64,000 nt of DNA from Mycolicibacterium hodleri (GCF_025822245.1 NZ_JACKTL010000046.1:22183-86182); one strand, 5' to 3'; shown: positions 44,369 through 53,739, counted from the first letter of the stretch. Notes: generated by a model from the sequence alone, not told the origin. Numbers and translations: made by a program.

Positions 44369-45070
44369 TCACTTGGCCAGCTGCGGGTACAGCGCGGCCA
44401 CCCCGCCCGCGAAGCCCGCCCGAACCTCGCGACTGGTGTCGTCGGCGAGCAGTTCGTAGTCCCCGGCTTCGACCGCGTCGACCGCAAGGGCGGCGACGAC
44501 GGCGGGGTCACTCCTCGGCCCGTCGAGCCCCTCCGCCATGTCGGTGTCCATCAGACCGACGTGCAGTCCGGTGACCACGATTCCCTTGCCGGCCAGCTCG
44601 ACGCGGACCGCGTTGGTCATCGACCAGGCCGCCGACTTCGAGGCGCAGTACCCGCTGATGTCGGGGTAGCTCACCCAGGACAGCACCGACAGCACGTTGA
44701 GGATGCCGCCACCGCCGTTGCCCTCGATCACCGGCGCGAACGCCCGGACCATCGACAGCGTGCCGAAGTAGTTGGTCGCCATCTCCCGGTGGGCGCCGTC
44801 GAGGTCGCCGGTCAGGAGATTCACGTTGGCCGCGATCCCGGCGTTGTTGATCAGCAGCGTCACGTCGCCGGCCGCTTGCGCGGCCGCGCTCACCGAGGCC
44901 GCATCGGTGACGTCGACGGCTAGGGGAATGGCACCGTCGACGTCGACGGCGTCCGGGTTGCGCGCACCGGCGTACACCTTGGCGACACGCCGGAGCAGTT
45001 CGGTGGTGAAGTGTCGGCCAAGTCCACGGTTGGCGCCGGTGACGAGGGCGGTGCACGTTGAGACGTCCAT
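44369..45070 (-). CDS. Short-chain dehydrogenase/reductase
   Basis: A 233-residue SDR. TGANRGLG for cofactor, NNAG, then Ser in VLSVLSW, and Tyr/Lys in YCASKSA, all at classical spacing. GARNPD after strand 2 suggests NADP(H). It ends FAGGVAALYPQLAK. It precedes the dehalogenase-like gene, suggesting oxidation of the alcohol formed by that enzyme, which is inference. Confidence 0.9.
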   Translation of the reverse strand: MDVSTCTALVTGANRGLGRHFTTELLRRVAKVYAGARNPDAVDVDGAIPLAVDVTDAASVSAAAQAAGDVTLLINNAGIAANVNLLTGDLDGAHREMATNYFGTLSMVRAFAPVIEGNGGGGILNVLSVLSWVSYPDISGYCASKSAAWSMTNAVRVELAGKGIVVTGLHVGLMDTDMAEGLDGPRSDPAVVAALAVDAVEAGDYELLADDTSREVRAGFAGGVAALYPQLAK

Positions 45071-45117
45071 GGCACCATGGTGCGCCACGACGGCCCCGCG
45101 CGTGGACGATCTCCGGA

Positions 45118-47484
45118 TCAGCTCGACTCCAGCCGGGTGATCAACCCTCGGTCGCCGTCCACCCTGACGCGGTCGCCGGTCTTGAGCACCTGGGTGGCCA
45201 CCAACGTGTTGACGACACAGGGCAGCCCGTACTCCCGCGCGACGACGGCACCGTGCGACACCGAGCTGCCGATGTCGGTGACCAGTGCGGCGATCACGGT
45301 GAAGTACGGCGTCCAACCCACGTCGGTGACGGGGGCGACGAGGACCTCCCCGCGCTGCACGTCACGCGCGTCCTGAATCGACTTCGCCACCCGGACAAGG
45401 CCTTCGACGACTCCGCGGCTCGCGGGCCGGCCCAGAATCTCGTCGTCGGTGATGGTGTTGGGCGCTCGAGACAGGATGGGGGCGGGCCGTCCGACGGAGA
45501 CGTCGTCGAACTCCAACGCCTGCTGGAACGCCAGCGCCGCCCGGCGCTGCCGCGCCCGGTCGACCAGCTCGGCGACGTCGGCGTCACCCACGACCCGGCG
45601 CAGCTCGGCTCGGTCGAAGAAGAAGACCAGGTCGGCGTCGGGCAGACGCCCCGAGGACGCCAGCACCTCCCCCAGATGGTGGTACCCGAGCTTGAGGCGG
45701 TGCGCCATCAACGCCATCTTCGACTTGGTCTCCTCACGCCCGCGCGCACCGCCCCGAGCCAGCCGGGCGAGCAGCCTGACCGTCCGCGAGGCGGGGAGGT
45801 CGACGGGTTGCCGCGGTGGCGGCTGACCGGTGGAGTCACGGGTCGACTGCAGCATGGCCTGCATCATCGACCCAAGTCCCTCGGCGTCCTGCGCCCACGC
45901 GGGATCTCGCATGCACAGTTCGCGGTACCCGCGGTGCCCGTGCCGACTCAGGAACGCGCGCAACGCATCTCCGGCCGCCCCGGGTGCGCCCCGCAGACGC
46001 ACGAGGGCCTCCGCCGGCCCCGTCGCCAGGAACCACTCGGTGGCCGTGTCGTCGGCCGCGACCTGCCGCACCACCTGGTGCAGCTCCTCGACCATCAGCG
46101 CACTCTCGACGTCGGCGGCGCCGGCCATCAGCCGGGCGGCCTCGGCCTGGCCGTCGCTCTCGTCGCGACCGTCCTTCACGGCACTGCGCACCAGGTAGCT
46201 CTCGAGGACGTTCGCGCCGACCGCGGCGCGGGACGAGGACCGGACGTGGACCAGGGTGACGTGACAGTACAGTTCGACGCCCGACTCCAGTTGCCGCAGA
46301 ACGTCTTCGGCGTCCCGACTGGTGGGGATGGGAAACGCGGTGATCTGCTGGCCGAGCCGCCGGATCGCCGGTCCGGCGGACAGCGCGTGTGAGGTGAGCA
46401 GGACCGTGTTGACCAGCTTGTCGAGGAACGGCTTCGGCGGTTTGGGCTCGAGTTCGTCGACCACCCGGCCGCAAATCGACATGGAGAACTGTTCGAGGGA
46501 GTTGCCGAGGATGCCCGAACTCAGACCCGTCCCCTCGGTCATGTTCAGGAACATGTGCCCGTAGAAGTAGCCGACCTGGCGCCACGGCATGTCGTAGCGT
46601 TCCTGCGCCCGGGCCACCACCTGAGTCATCTGCATCGCGTAGTCGATCGCGTGCCCCGACACCGACGCGGTGAGCGGGCAGAAGGCACCCGGCATCATCT
46701 CGCCGATGTTGCATCGCGTGTAGACGTCGGCGGCGCCAGTGACCGGGGTGTCCATCTCGTTGAGGTCACCCGGCAGCGTGGTGATGGGTCTGGCCTGCAC
46801 CCACCACAGCCGGCCGTCATGGTCGACGGCCCACTCCAGATCCATCGGGCGACCCCAGTGCCGGGCGGCACGCAGTGCGCCAGTGCGGATCTGGTCGACC
46901 TCGTCGTCGCTCAGCACGGGTGTCTCACCGACGTCGCGCACCACCTGGGTGCCGTCGGAGGTCACCACCAGATGGTCGGAGACGGCCGATCCGTCGACGA
47001 GCGCCTCCCCCAACCCGGCGATGGCGTCGATCACCACGAGATCCCGCCGACCGCTGGTCGGGTCCGCGGTGAACACCACGCCGGCCGCGCGCGCGTCGAC
47101 CATCCGTTGGACGACGACGTGCATCTCCACGGGGTCCGGACCGCCGTAGGCGGCGGCCCGGTCGGATCCGACCGAGGCAGCACACCGACCGACGGCGGCG
47201 ACGAACTCCTCGGGTGTCCGTACGCCGAGCACGGTGTCGTACTGCCCGGCGAACGAGTGCTCGGCGCCGTCCTCTCCGGTGGCGGACGACCGGACGGCCA
47301 CCGGCGCCTGCAGCTGGGCGAAGCGCTCCGTCACCGCGTCCGGAAGGGGAGCCCGGGAGACTCCCGCGACGACGAAGCCCGTGGGGACGGCGAGCCCGAG
47401 CCGGGTCAGCTCGGCCAGTCCCCACGCCTTTCCGCCGAAGCGGTCGTCGACGACGTCGTCGAACTCGATCGTGTCGATGTGCAT
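45118..47484 (-). CDS. PEP-synthase/rifampin-phosphotransferase-like dikinase
   Basis: A 788-residue protein with the three-part dikinase architecture: an N-terminal ATP-grasp domain (PVAVRSSATGEDGAEHSFAG, about 60-80, with EMHVVVQRMV and DLEWAVDHDGRLWWVQARP), a middle substrate domain, and a C-terminal swivelling His domain with phospho-His H744 in SSVSHGAVVAREYGLP. The domain order matches rifampin phosphotransferase RPH and PEP synthase. The middle domain decides the substrate and I cannot identify it, so antibiotic inactivation is only a possibility. It lies 3 bp after the luciferase-like gene and is part of the same operon. Confidence 0.82.
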   Translation of the reverse strand: MHIDTIEFDDVVDDRFGGKAWGLAELTRLGLAVPTGFVVAGVSRAPLPDAVTERFAQLQAPVAVRSSATGEDGAEHSFAGQYDTVLGVRTPEEFVAAVGRCAASVGSDRAAAYGGPDPVEMHVVVQRMVDARAAGVVFTADPTSGRRDLVVIDAIAGLGEALVDGSAVSDHLVVTSDGTQVVRDVGETPVLSDDEVDQIRTGALRAARHWGRPMDLEWAVDHDGRLWWVQARPITTLPGDLNEMDTPVTGAADVYTRCNIGEMMPGAFCPLTASVSGHAIDYAMQMTQVVARAQERYDMPWRQVGYFYGHMFLNMTEGTGLSSGILGNSLEQFSMSICGRVVDELEPKPPKPFLDKLVNTVLLTSHALSAGPAIRRLGQQITAFPIPTSRDAEDVLRQLESGVELYCHVTLVHVRSSSRAAVGANVLESYLVRSAVKDGRDESDGQAEAARLMAGAADVESALMVEELHQVVRQVAADDTATEWFLATGPAEALVRLRGAPGAAGDALRAFLSRHGHRGYRELCMRDPAWAQDAEGLGSMMQAMLQSTRDSTGQPPPRQPVDLPASRTVRLLARLARGGARGREETKSKMALMAHRLKLGYHHLGEVLASSGRLPDADLVFFFDRAELRRVVGDADVAELVDRARQRRAALAFQQALEFDDVSVGRPAPILSRAPNTITDDEILGRPASRGVVEGLVRVAKSIQDARDVQRGEVLVAPVTDVGWTPYFTVIAALVTDIGSSVSHGAVVAREYGLPCVVNTLVATQVLKTGDRVRVDGDRGLITRLESS

Positions 47485-47487
47485 CCC

Positions 47488-48465
47488 TCAGCCCAACGCG
47501 TCGATGATCTCGGCCAGCGCGTCGGCGGCGATGGGTCCAGGTTGATACAGACAGATGCGGTCCGAGATGCCGTCGACGCGGTCCCGGATGTGTGCGGCCA
47601 CCTCGGCCGGGGTGCCGCAGGCGGCGATGGTGTGGAGCACCTCGTCGTCGATCAACGTGGACATCTCCTGCCATCGGCCCTGCTTGGACATGGCGTTCAG
47701 TTCGGGTTGCAGGTCACCCCAGCCGTGTGCCTCCAGCACCGGACGGTAGGCGGGCGTGGAGCCGTAGAACGCCAACAGCATCCGCGTCGACGTGTGATCC
47801 TCCCCGACGGAGACGATGATCTCCGGCACCACCGCGAAGTCGGCGGCGTCTCGTCCTGCCGACGCCAGGCCGTCGCGAACGGCGGGCATGGTGACCTCGT
47901 GCAGGAACCGCTTGGAACCGAACGGCATCACCAACAGACCGTCGGCTACCTCGGCGGTGGCCCTGGTCATCTGCGGGCCCAGCGCTCCGAGGTAGATCGG
48001 CGGCGGCCCATAGGGATTCGGTCCGGGATTGAACGTCGGCGTCATCAGGGTGTGCCGGTAGAACTCACCGCGGAAGTCGAGGCGCTCGCCGTCGTTCCAC
48101 GTGGCGAAGATCGCACGCAGCGCGCCGACCATCTCCTTGATCCGCCCGACCGGACGATCGAATTCGGCCCCGTAGCGCTTCTCGATCTGCGTCCGGATCT
48201 GGGTGCCGAGGCCGAGGATGAAACGCCCCTCGGAGATCTCTTGAAGATCGTTGGCCTCGTGGGCCAGCTGGATCGGGTTGCGGGGGAACGCAATCGCGAC
48301 GTTGGTCATCAGGTCCAGCCCCGTGACCGTCGACGCCAGGATCAGCGGCGTGAAGACCTCCCGCGGACCCTCGAAGGTGAACACGCCGGAGGCGCCGGCT
48401 TCGCGCAGCAGTGCCGCGCGGTCCACCGCATCGGTGGGGCCGAACAGCGCCGCCATGACCTTCAC
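47488..48465 (-). CDS. Luciferase-like (F420/FMN) oxidoreductase
   Basis: A 325-residue TIM-barrel flavin-dependent oxidoreductase. Landmarks: GLDLMTNVAIAFPRNPIQLA, EISEGRFILGLGTQIRTQIE, and PPPIYLGALGPQMTRATAEV. In mycobacteria such enzymes often use F420. The GTG at 48465 overlaps the upstream stop by 4 bp; an in-frame Met lies 3 codons later. It is the middle gene of the DUF7064-like, luciferase-like, dikinase operon. Confidence 0.9.
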   Translation of the reverse strand: MKVMAALFGPTDAVDRAALLREAGASGVFTFEGPREVFTPLILASTVTGLDLMTNVAIAFPRNPIQLAHEANDLQEISEGRFILGLGTQIRTQIEKRYGAEFDRPVGRIKEMVGALRAIFATWNDGERLDFRGEFYRHTLMTPTFNPGPNPYGPPPIYLGALGPQMTRATAEVADGLLVMPFGSKRFLHEVTMPAVRDGLASAGRDAADFAVVPEIIVSVGEDHTSTRMLLAFYGSTPAYRPVLEAHGWGDLQPELNAMSKQGRWQEMSTLIDDEVLHTIAACGTPAEVAAHIRDRVDGISDRICLYQPGPIAADALAEIIDALG

Positions 48466-49601
48466 GCCGTAACCCCGGCCACGACGTCGGTCCAGTCGTG
48501 CAATCCCGACGGGTGGTGTGGGCCGATGACGGCGTGTTCGAAGAGCCCGACGCCGTCGCGCGTGCTGCCGTCGGCCTCGGTGCAGACCGCCGCACCGACG
48601 TGGTCGATCAGGCTGAACGGGGCTCGCGCCATGACCTCGGGATCGGTCAGGTCGTAGGAGACGCGTTCGGCGCAGCGACCACCCATCCAAGTGCCGTGTG
48701 CCCAGGAGGAGTCACCGCCGTAACCGGACCCGAAGGCGATGGGCGCGAACAGCTTCGACTCGACGTCGAGCTGCAGTCGGTCTCCGGACCGCGTCGTCAT
48801 CTCGACGTGCACTCCGGAGGGGATCCGGGTGCCCGGCACGTAGTGGACGGTCGCGCGCACGCCGTCGAGCTGTTCGACCCTGCCGTCGGCCCAGCGCCGG
48901 GTGCAGTCGTACAGGCTGCGGTGACCGTCGGGATCCTCCTGGATGATCAGGAAGACCTGGTAGTCGTCGAAGGCGAGCGGAAGGTAGAGCCACCACATTC
49001 CGCCGAATGCGGTGTCGGGCCTGCCTGCCGGTTCCGCCTCCCCGATCGGCCGAATTCCCCACGACCTGTCCCGGCTGCCGACGGAGGTGGTCGAGTCGAC
49101 GGTCAGGCGGTCGCCGTCGACCTCGATCCATCCCTCCCAGGTGCCGAGCTGGGCAAAACGACACGCCTGCAACGTCACCCGTCGTTCCGTGTACATATGG
49201 TGCGGATGCTCCAGGGCAGCCGGGAACAGCCCGCGCCACCTGAGGTCCGCCGCGACGCCCTCGGTCTCGGCGACGGTCAGGTGCAATTCCCGAAGGGGTT
49301 CGACGACGTCGAGCCGGTACCCGTTGACGTTCTGATGCAGGCGGTCGTCGTCGATCGCGTCGCTGAAGCGCACCGCGGTCTGGACGTCGCCGCGACGAAT
49401 CAGGAGGTAGGCGTCCTTGACGCCGAGTCGGGGGTAGTAGCCGATCCCGGTGAGGGCCATGAACCGGCCGTCACGGTCGAGGACGTTGAAGTACGAACGG
49501 TCGTAGAAGTTGCGGTCCGAGGTGGCCGGGGCGCTGACGGGCACGGGCGCCTGGTGGATCGGGTATTCGTCGAGCGGGCTCAGGAACACGTCACTCCCCA
49601 T
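48462..49601 (-). CDS. Lipocalin-like (CrtC/DUF7064-type) protein
   Basis: A 379-residue protein of beta-rich character with many W/Y/D-rich strands (VDSTTSVGSRDRSWGIRP, GGMWWLYLPLAFDDYQVFLI) resembling the hydroxyneurosporene-synthase/lipocalin-like double-barrel fold. The function is unknown; it could bind a hydrophobic molecule. ATG 49601 is the longest start; GTG 49592 has a GGGGAG ribosome site 4 nt upstream and is nearly as good. It is divergent from the TetR at 49632 with a 30-bp gap. Confidence 0.75.
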   Translation of the reverse strand: MGSDVFLSPLDEYPIHQAPVPVSAPATSDRNFYDRSYFNVLDRDGRFMALTGIGYYPRLGVKDAYLLIRRGDVQTAVRFSDAIDDDRLHQNVNGYRLDVVEPLRELHLTVAETEGVAADLRWRGLFPAALEHPHHMYTERRVTLQACRFAQLGTWEGWIEVDGDRLTVDSTTSVGSRDRSWGIRPIGEAEPAGRPDTAFGGMWWLYLPLAFDDYQVFLIIQEDPDGHRSLYDCTRRWADGRVEQLDGVRATVHYVPGTRIPSGVHVEMTTRSGDRLQLDVESKLFAPIAFGSGYGGDSSWAHGTWMGGRCAERVSYDLTDPEVMARAPFSLIDHVGAAVCTEADGSTRDGVGLFEHAVIGPHHPSGLHDWTDVVAGVTA

Positions 49602-49631
49602 TAACGATACGATGCGAGTTATATTGAAATC
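49602..49631. promoter_or_regulatory. Compact divergent promoter region
   Basis: The 30-bp gap has TATATT (49620-49625) 6 nt before the TetR ATG, a good -10 for a leaderless transcript. On the minus strand TATCGT (49604-49609) is a possible -10 for the lipocalin-like gene. TAAC/GTTA arms surround GATACGATGCGA. The two promoters must overlap, so the TetR can repress both at once. Confidence 0.5.
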
Positions 49632-50261
49632 ATGAGAACAGATCGGCCGATGGATGACAAGGACTCGGTCCGGTCGTCCGCGGGCCGGCCGCGCGACGGC
49701 AGGATCGACGCCGCAATCGTCGAGGCCACCCGTGATCTGCTGCTCGAGACCGGCTACACCGCGCTGTCCCTGTCGGCGATCGCGGCACGTGCCGGCACCA
49801 CCACCGCTGCCATCTACCGCCGCTGGTCGGGCAAGGCGCAGCTGGTGCACGAAGCGATACTGCCCGCCGAGGTCACGGCCCTGCCGAGCGCATCCGGTGA
49901 CGTCGAGGGCGACATCCGAGCACTGGTGGAGGCCACCCGCGCGATGTTCGACCGCCCGGAGGTCCGGATCGCCCTACCGGCGTTGATCGCCGACACCGTC
50001 GCGGACCCGGACGTGCACGGCAGGATGATCTCCCGCTTCGCCGACAGCCTCGCCACCTACCGGTCCAGAATCGGCGAGCACACCGACCCGACCCGCGACG
50101 ACGGCGAACTGCCCCTGCTCGCGGAGGTCGTCGTCGGCAGCGCGATCTTCCGCATCATCGTGCGCCACGACGCCCCACTCGACGCGGCCTGGGTGGACGA
50201 TCTCACCGCCCTGGTCACCTCTGGCTGGACGAACACGTCGCACGGGTCCTCACCCCGCTAG
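49632..50261 (+). CDS. TetR-family regulator of the dikinase operon
   Basis: A 209-residue TetR protein. HTH: LSLSAIAARAGTTTAAIYRR (about 46-65), followed by W-SGKAQLVHEAI. The ligand domain ends DDLTALVTSGW. It lies divergent to the lipocalin-like gene with only 30 bp between, so it probably represses that operon and itself. The ATG at 49632 has a -10 hexamer just upstream and no ribosome site. Ligand unknown. Confidence 0.9.
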   Translation: MRTDRPMDDKDSVRSSAGRPRDGRIDAAIVEATRDLLLETGYTALSLSAIAARAGTTTAAIYRRWSGKAQLVHEAILPAEVTALPSASGDVEGDIRALVEATRAMFDRPEVRIALPALIADTVADPDVHGRMISRFADSLATYRSRIGEHTDPTRDDGELPLLAEVVVGSAIFRIIVRHDAPLDAAWVDDLTALVTSGWTNTSHGSSPR

Positions 50262-50727
50262 CCGCCCGACCGCCGGGCCGGCTGGATGCTCTGCGCCCCA
50301 TCACTTTTTGGTCACTTCGCGGCGCGGCGCACCCCGTCGGGGTCGGGCGCTGGCAGACCATTGCCGCGCGACGATGACGTCGCGCACCCACGCCGACAAG
50401 AAATTGGCCGCAATGTGACGAACCGTGCAGAAAGCCGTGAACGCGCACCTCGAGGTGTCGGCGAGGCGTCGATCGGCGCCCGATTGATACACCACACCTC
50501 GATTTCGGGGTCCGGTCTGTACAGTCAGTGCGTCCGACCAGTGCTGAGGAGTTCACGCTTTCCCCACCATCGGCGCCCACAATGGCCGATGATGGACACA
50601 TCCGTGCTGCTCACGCGGCAATGGCGCCTAGTCCCCGCGCTACCTCTTGAAGGTGCTCGACAGAGGGACGAATGCACGACGATCGAAGAAGCATCGCCGC
50701 CAACGCGCCAGAGCCAAAGGGACTTTC
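50262..50727. other. 466-bp intergenic region with the pks16 promoter
   Basis: No frame here has a ribosome site and coding bias. TACAGT at 50520-50525 is a -10 candidate for pks16, giving a leader of about 200 nt; GGAGTT and several short start codons occur in this leader. Inverted segments around CGCCGGGCCGGCTGG (50270s) could form a hairpin ending the TetR transcript. Confidence 0.45.
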
Positions 50728-52362
50728 GTGAGTAAATTCACCGAGACGATGTTCGCGAACGCGAACGACAGCCGTAATGGAATGACCACCGGCGACCCCC
50801 ACGCACCGGTTCGGCACACCTGGAAAGAGGTGTACGAACGGGCGCGGCGCATCTCGGGTGGGCTCGCCGCCGCCGGCATCGGACACGGCGACGCCGTGGC
50901 CGTGCTGGCCGGCGCCCCGGTCGAGATCGCGCCCGTTGCCCAGGGCATCTGGATGCGCGGCGCCAGCCTGACCATGCTGCATCAGCCCACGCCGCGCACC
51001 GACCTGCAGCGCTGGGCGCTGGAGACGATGGACGTGATCGGCATGATCGAGGCCAAGGTGGTCATCGTCTCCGATCCGTTCACCCCCGCCGCGCCGGTCT
51101 TGACCGAGCGTGGGATCCGCGTGCTGACCGTCGGGGAACTGCTGGCCGCCGACCCGATCGACCCCGTGGAGACCCACGAGGACGACCTAGCGCTGATGCA
51201 ATTGACGTCTGGGTCAACGGGTTTCCCGAAGGCCGTCTGCATCTCCCACGCCAACGTCGTGGCCAACGCCGAGGCCATGTTCGTCGGCGCCCACTTCGAC
51301 ACCGACACCGACGTGATCGTCAGCTGGCTGCCCTGCTTCCACGACATGGGCATGACCGGCTTCTTGACGGTGCCGATGTACTTTGGCGCTGAACTGGTCA
51401 AGGTCACCCCGATGGACTTCCTCGGCGACATCCTGCTGTGGGCGAAGTTGATCGACAAGTACAAGGGCACCATGACCGCGGCGCCCAACTTCGCCTACAA
51501 CCTCTTCGCCAAGAGGCTGCGCAGGCAGGCCACCGAAGGCCAGTTCGACCTGTCGTCGCTGCGCTGGGCCCTCTCCGGGGCCGAACAGGTCGACCCGGTC
51601 GACGTCGAAGACCTCGTCGAGGCCGGGGCCCCCTTCGGGCTGCGGCGCGAGGCGATCGTGCCCGCCTACGGCATGGCCGAGACCACGGTGGCGGTGTCGT
51701 TCACCGAATGCGGCGTCGGCATGGTCGTCGACGAAGTCGACGCCGACCTGCTGGCGGTGCTGCACCGCGCCGTCCCCGCCACGAAGGGCAACACCCGTCG
51801 CCTCGTCGCCCTGGGCAAGCCCATCGACGGACTCGACGTGCGCATCGTCGACGAGGACGACAACGTCCTGCCCGAGCGCGCCGTCGGCGTGATCCAGGTA
51901 CGCGGCAAGCCGGTCACCAAGGGCTACATCACCATGGCCGGGTTCATCGGCGCGCAGGACAAGGCCGGCTGGTACGACACCGGCGACATGGGATATCTCA
52001 CCGAGGTCGGCGACATCGTCGTCTGCGGCCGGGTCAAGGACGTCATCATCATGGCGGGCAAGAACATCTATCCCACCGACATCGAACGCGCCGCCACCCG
52101 GGTGGCCGGCGTGCGTGCGGGCTGCTCGGTCGCGGTGCGACTCAACGCGGGCTTGTCACGCGAAACCTTCGCCGTGGCTGTCGAATCCAACGACTACGAC
52201 AAGCCCGACCAGGTCCGGCGCATCGAGCGTCAGGTGGCCCACGAGGTCTTCGGCGACGTCGACGTCCGGCCGCGCAACGTGGTGGTGCTCCAACCGGGCG
52301 TCATCCCCAAGACACCGTCAGGGAAACTCCGGCGCGCCCACGCGCTGTCCCTGGTCGACTAG
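50728..52362 (+). CDS. pks16: Fatty acyl-AMP/CoA ligase, Pks16-like
   Basis: A 544-residue adenylate-forming enzyme. Core motifs: LTSGSTGFPKAV (A3), AYGMAET (A5), YDTGDMGYL (A7), GRVKDVIIMAGKNIYPTDIE (A8), and the C-terminal catalytic Lys in PKTPSGKLRR (A10). Start VSKFTETMFANAND and the length equal M. tuberculosis Pks16 (Rv1013), which despite its name is an acyl-activating enzyme. It probably activates a fatty acid as acyl-AMP for transfer to a carrier or CoA. GTG 50728 follows AAAGGGA. It is convergent with and overlaps the DUF5994-like gene by 4 bp. Confidence 0.9.
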   Translation: MSKFTETMFANANDSRNGMTTGDPHAPVRHTWKEVYERARRISGGLAAAGIGHGDAVAVLAGAPVEIAPVAQGIWMRGASLTMLHQPTPRTDLQRWALETMDVIGMIEAKVVIVSDPFTPAAPVLTERGIRVLTVGELLAADPIDPVETHEDDLALMQLTSGSTGFPKAVCISHANVVANAEAMFVGAHFDTDTDVIVSWLPCFHDMGMTGFLTVPMYFGAELVKVTPMDFLGDILLWAKLIDKYKGTMTAAPNFAYNLFAKRLRRQATEGQFDLSSLRWALSGAEQVDPVDVEDLVEAGAPFGLRREAIVPAYGMAETTVAVSFTECGVGMVVDEVDADLLAVLHRAVPATKGNTRRLVALGKPIDGLDVRIVDEDDNVLPERAVGVIQVRGKPVTKGYITMAGFIGAQDKAGWYDTGDMGYLTEVGDIVVCGRVKDVIIMAGKNIYPTDIERAATRVAGVRAGCSVAVRLNAGLSRETFAVAVESNDYDKPDQVRRIERQVAHEVFGDVDVRPRNVVVLQPGVIPKTPSGKLRRAHALSLVD

Positions 52363-52838
52363 GACCGCGAACTGCGCCTGCGACGCTCCTTCGGGGTGGC
52401 GGCCGGCACCTTCGGCGCTCCCCCTCCCCGGGCCGCGTCGACGATCTCGGCCGCGGTGCGAAACAGCGGGGTGTCCTGATGGGCCTCGGTCAGCGACATC
52501 CCCGCCGCGATCCGCAGCAGAAGCCCCGCCAACGTGCTGGGCGTCAGGCTGGGGACGACCAGCAGGTTGGCGGTCGCCGTGCGCCCCGTGATGGCCATCA
52601 GATGCTGGTGCTTGTTCTGCCAGTGCCGTGAGTTCAGGTCCGGCAGGTTCTCCGAGAGCGACCAGTTGACCGAGATGTCGACCACCTCACCGAGACGTCC
52701 GCTCAGCACGCCGACCAGCTCGGGTAGCTCGGTGGCCAGTCGGTTCGAGTGCGGCCACCACGCACCGTCGACCCGCTGCCCGAGACTGTCGCAGAGAGTG
52801 AGGCGGACGGGGCTCGCGGTGCGGCGCGCCGTGGTCAT
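52359..52838 (-). CDS. DUF5994-like protein
   Basis: A 159-residue protein with VDGAWWPHSNRLATELPELV, the signature opening of the DUF5994 family, and HLMAITGRTATANLLVVPS. It ends in a basic ERRRRSSRS tail. No catalytic motif is visible and the function is unknown. The ATG at 52838 is chosen by family start (MTTARRTASPVRL). It is convergent with pks16. Confidence 0.75.
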   Translation of the reverse strand: MTTARRTASPVRLTLCDSLGQRVDGAWWPHSNRLATELPELVGVLSGRLGEVVDISVNWSLSENLPDLNSRHWQNKHQHLMAITGRTATANLLVVPSLTPSTLAGLLLRIAAGMSLTEAHQDTPLFRTAAEIVDAARGGGAPKVPAATPKERRRRSSRS

Positions 52839-52981
52839 GCCACGGCTGACGGCGTCGACGCGCAAGTGGTTCGGGCCATCCGGTGATCCTTGCGATGGTG
52901 GAAAGCCGTCGGACGACGCAGGCTCACCGCCAAGCGTACGCATGCCCCCTGGGCGAGTACCGATCCACTACTGTCGACCCC

Positions 52982-53734
52982 GTGCCCGATCTCGTACTGA
53001 CGCAGGTCGAGGACCGCGTAGCCCTCATCACGGTCAACGACCCGGATCGCCGCAACGCGGTCACCGCCGAGATCTCCGCGGCCCTGCGGGCGGCCGTCGA
53101 CGCCGCCGAGGCCGACCCCGGCGTGCACGCGGTGATCGTCACCGGCGCCGGCAAGGCCTTCTGCGCAGGGGCCGACCTGACCGCGCTGGGCGCCGCCGCC
53201 GAGGACGGCCTTCGCGTGATCTACGACGGCTTCCTCGCCGTGGCCAACTGCGCGCTGCCGACCATCGCCGCGGTGAACGGCGCCGCGGTGGGTGCGGGCC
53301 TGAACCTGGCGCTCGCCGCCGACGTCCGAATCTCGGGCCCCGCCGCGATGTACGACCCCCGATTCCAGAAGCTCGGCATCCATCCGGGTGGCGGCGCAAC
53401 GTGGATGCTTCAGCGCGCCGTCGGGCCGCAGGTGGCTCGCGCGTCGCTGCTGTTCGGGATGCGCTTCGACGCGCAGGCGTCCGTGGACTACGGGCTGGCG
53501 CTGCGGATCGCCGACGATCCGGTGGCCGCGGCCCGTGAACTGGCGGCGGGCCCCGCAGCGGCACCCCGCGACGTCGTCATCGCCACCAAGGCGTCGATGC
53601 GCGCCACCGCCAACCCGGGATTCGTCGACGCCGAGCAGCACCGGCTGGCGGTCGACGTCGAGATCGGCCCGCAGGCGACCTCGATCGAATCACCAGAATT
53701 CGCAGCACGTTTGGCCGCGGCCAAGCGCAGGTAG
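52982..53734 (+). CDS. Enoyl-CoA hydratase/isomerase family protein
   Basis: A 250-residue crotonase-fold protein. Oxyanion-hole segments are AFCAGADLTALG and NGAAVGAGLNLALAADVRI. At the positions of the two catalytic Glu of enoyl-CoA hydratase there are Ala/Val (NGAAVGAGLN) and HPGGGATWML, so at least one usual Glu appears absent. The reaction may therefore be isomerisation, decarboxylation or another crotonase activity. GTG 52982 has TACTGT 7 nt upstream, a leaderless-type start. It may be functionally linked to the branched-acyl operon that follows convergently. Confidence 0.85.
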   Translation: MPDLVLTQVEDRVALITVNDPDRRNAVTAEISAALRAAVDAAEADPGVHAVIVTGAGKAFCAGADLTALGAAAEDGLRVIYDGFLAVANCALPTIAAVNGAAVGAGLNLALAADVRISGPAAMYDPRFQKLGIHPGGGATWMLQRAVGPQVARASLLFGMRFDAQASVDYGLALRIADDPVAAARELAAGPAAAPRDVVIATKASMRATANPGFVDAEQHRLAVDVEIGPQATSIESPEFAARLAAAKRR

Positions 53735-53739
53735 TCCGC

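Noticed and set aside
45118..47484. Direct naming of the dikinase as rifampin phosphotransferase
   Set aside because: Domain order fits, but the substrate domain could not be matched to rifampin-binding residues, and PEP-synthase-like relatives are common.
50301..50497. Short minus-strand frames in the gap before pks16
   Set aside because: Two overlapping frames of similar length, none with a ribosome site; Arg/Ala-rich shadow composition.
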